From Pseudobdellovibrionaceae bacterium (GTDB taxonomy: Bacteria > Bdellovibrionota > Bdellovibrionia > Bdellovibrionales > Bdellovibrionaceae): a stretch of 64,000 nucleotides of DNA. The stretch's first letter is position 1. The number at the start of each line of letters is the position of its first letter. The stretch is taken from assembly GCA_021731025.1 (NCBI GenBank), contig JAKFYD010000024.1:1-64000 (forward strand), given 5' to 3'. This document shows positions 63,461 through 64,000 of the stretch, one piece after another. A model generated the notes under the pieces. It was not told the origin of the DNA. It saw nothing but the letters and a program-made list of their open reading frames with translations, and searched no databases. The position numbers and the translations under genes were made by a program.

Positions 63461-64000
63461 AAAACCAGTCGATTTATTTTTTAGAAAATAATCAAGGACA
63501 GGCCGTACGTGCTCTGCCAATGGACCTAGGTCATTCCGGAGTCATTCATTTTATTTTCCGCGAAGATACACGTCGCATGGAAGTGGTCTCTGAGCTTGAA
63601 GCTTTGGATCGAAGTAAAACTCCCTATCGTTTATTAGAGACTTTAAAGAAGGATCAACTTTCTCAAAAGAAAAAGCATAAACTTTCTTTTACCAATGCGG
63701 AACTGACTTTGGTTGAAGAAGTTACTGAACTGTTAGAAGATCAAGACTTACCTGAAGACGATTCTAAAAAGTTCATGACTCTGTTAAAGAAAACTTCAGG
63801 TGTTGGTGTGGCTGTTGTCATTTTAGTCTCTGCTCTAAGTTTTTTCATCAATAGCAAAGACGAAAAAGAAGAACTTCACACCGTGCAAGTGATCGATCGT
63901 GAAAAACTCGATATCCCTAAACCTAAAGTGGTCAAAGTTTCCGAGACTCCTGTTACTAAGACTAAAATAATTAGTAAATCGGTTAAACCTCAAAAAGTGG
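63457..64000 (+). CDS. TonB/AgmX (GltG/GltJ)-like transmembrane protein, 5' part
   Basis: The first 181 codons of a gene that runs off the window. A soluble N-terminal region of ~110 residues is followed by one membrane segment, SGVGVAVVILVSALSFFI, then a Lys/Pro/Val-rich stretch (IPKPKVVKVSETPVTKTKII) typical of TonB-like periplasm-spanning linkers. GltG and GltJ/AgmX of the gliding complex share this cytoplasmic domain, single membrane pass and TonB-like arrangement. It starts on the ATGA overlap with the preceding gene. The C-terminus cannot be seen. Confidence 0.75.
   Translation, partial: MKNQSIYFLENNQGQAVRALPMDLGHSGVIHFIFREDTRRMEVVSELEALDRSKTPYRLLETLKKDQLSQKKKHKLSFTNAELTLVEEVTELLEDQDLPEDDSKKFMTLLKKTSGVGVAVVILVSALSFFINSKDEKEELHTVQVIDREKLDIPKPKVVKVSETPVTKTKIISKSVKPQKV

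Noticed and set aside
1-64000. tRNA, rRNA, CRISPR arrays, IS elements or prophage
   Set aside because: No cloverleaf-like conserved TPsiC/GTTCGA arms in context, no regularly spaced repeats, no transposase or integrase proteins and no phage structural genes were seen.

Overview
The window is a single stretch of chromosome from a Gram-negative bacterium with low to moderate G+C. Several traits resemble predatory or gliding deltaproteobacterial-type lineages, with Bdellovibrionota most likely: a TolQ/TolR/TPR/TonB-like operon of the AglRQS-Glt type, a DUF4360 secreted protein, a clostripain-family secreted peptidase and a winged-helix TIGR02147-like fragment. This placement is inference; no rRNA or tRNA gene is present to confirm it. 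About two thirds of the window builds cell-surface polysaccharide.

Region 1 (1-32.9 kb) is an AT-rich, mosaic O-antigen/capsule-type island with many strand switches. It holds a broken GT2 remnant, a WbqC-family gene, an MBOAT/SGNH O-acetylation pair, a Wzm/Wzt ABC exporter, RfbF and RfbG (CDP-4-keto-6-deoxyglucose synthesis) with a C-methyltransferase and a Gfo/Idh oxidoreductase, four large GT-C-like membrane proteins, GT2 and GT4 glycosyltransferases, several methyltransferases, a GMC-type oxidoreductase with a ferredoxin-like Cys cluster, and a Gmd/reductase pair.

Region 2 (33.2-41.2 kb) is a tight nine-gene co-directional operon: GHMP sugar kinase, UDP-glucose-dehydrogenase-like protein lacking the catalytic Cys, SDR, GalE-like epimerase, Gfo/Idh oxidoreductase, sugar nucleotidyltransferase, transaldolase, SIS isomerase and GT2. 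It reads as a self-contained route from central sugar phosphates to an activated, modified and transferred sugar, possibly a heptose. It is the best candidate here for an undescribed system.

Region 3 (41.2-46.3 kb, minus strand) is pstSCAB with a phosphohexomutase as the last gene of the same unit.

Region 4 (46.5-58.3 kb) holds housekeeping and accessory genes: a DUF4360 secreted protein, an EI24/TPR/Gcr-like operon whose first gene starts within a hairpin, a LysR regulator divergent from an HPF-like ribosome factor, a GST, an ABC-F ATPase, a C11 peptidase with a tiny exported CXXCH protein, an M24 peptidase and a possibly frameshifted winged-helix gene.

Region 5 (58.5 kb to the end) is an envelope-energised motor operon: TolQ/ExbB-like, two TolR/ExbD-like proteins, a 990-residue repeat protein, a small exported protein and a TonB/AgmX-like protein that runs off the window. 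I saw no tRNA, rRNA, CRISPR array, insertion sequence or prophage. No gene-free gap exceeds 300 bases.
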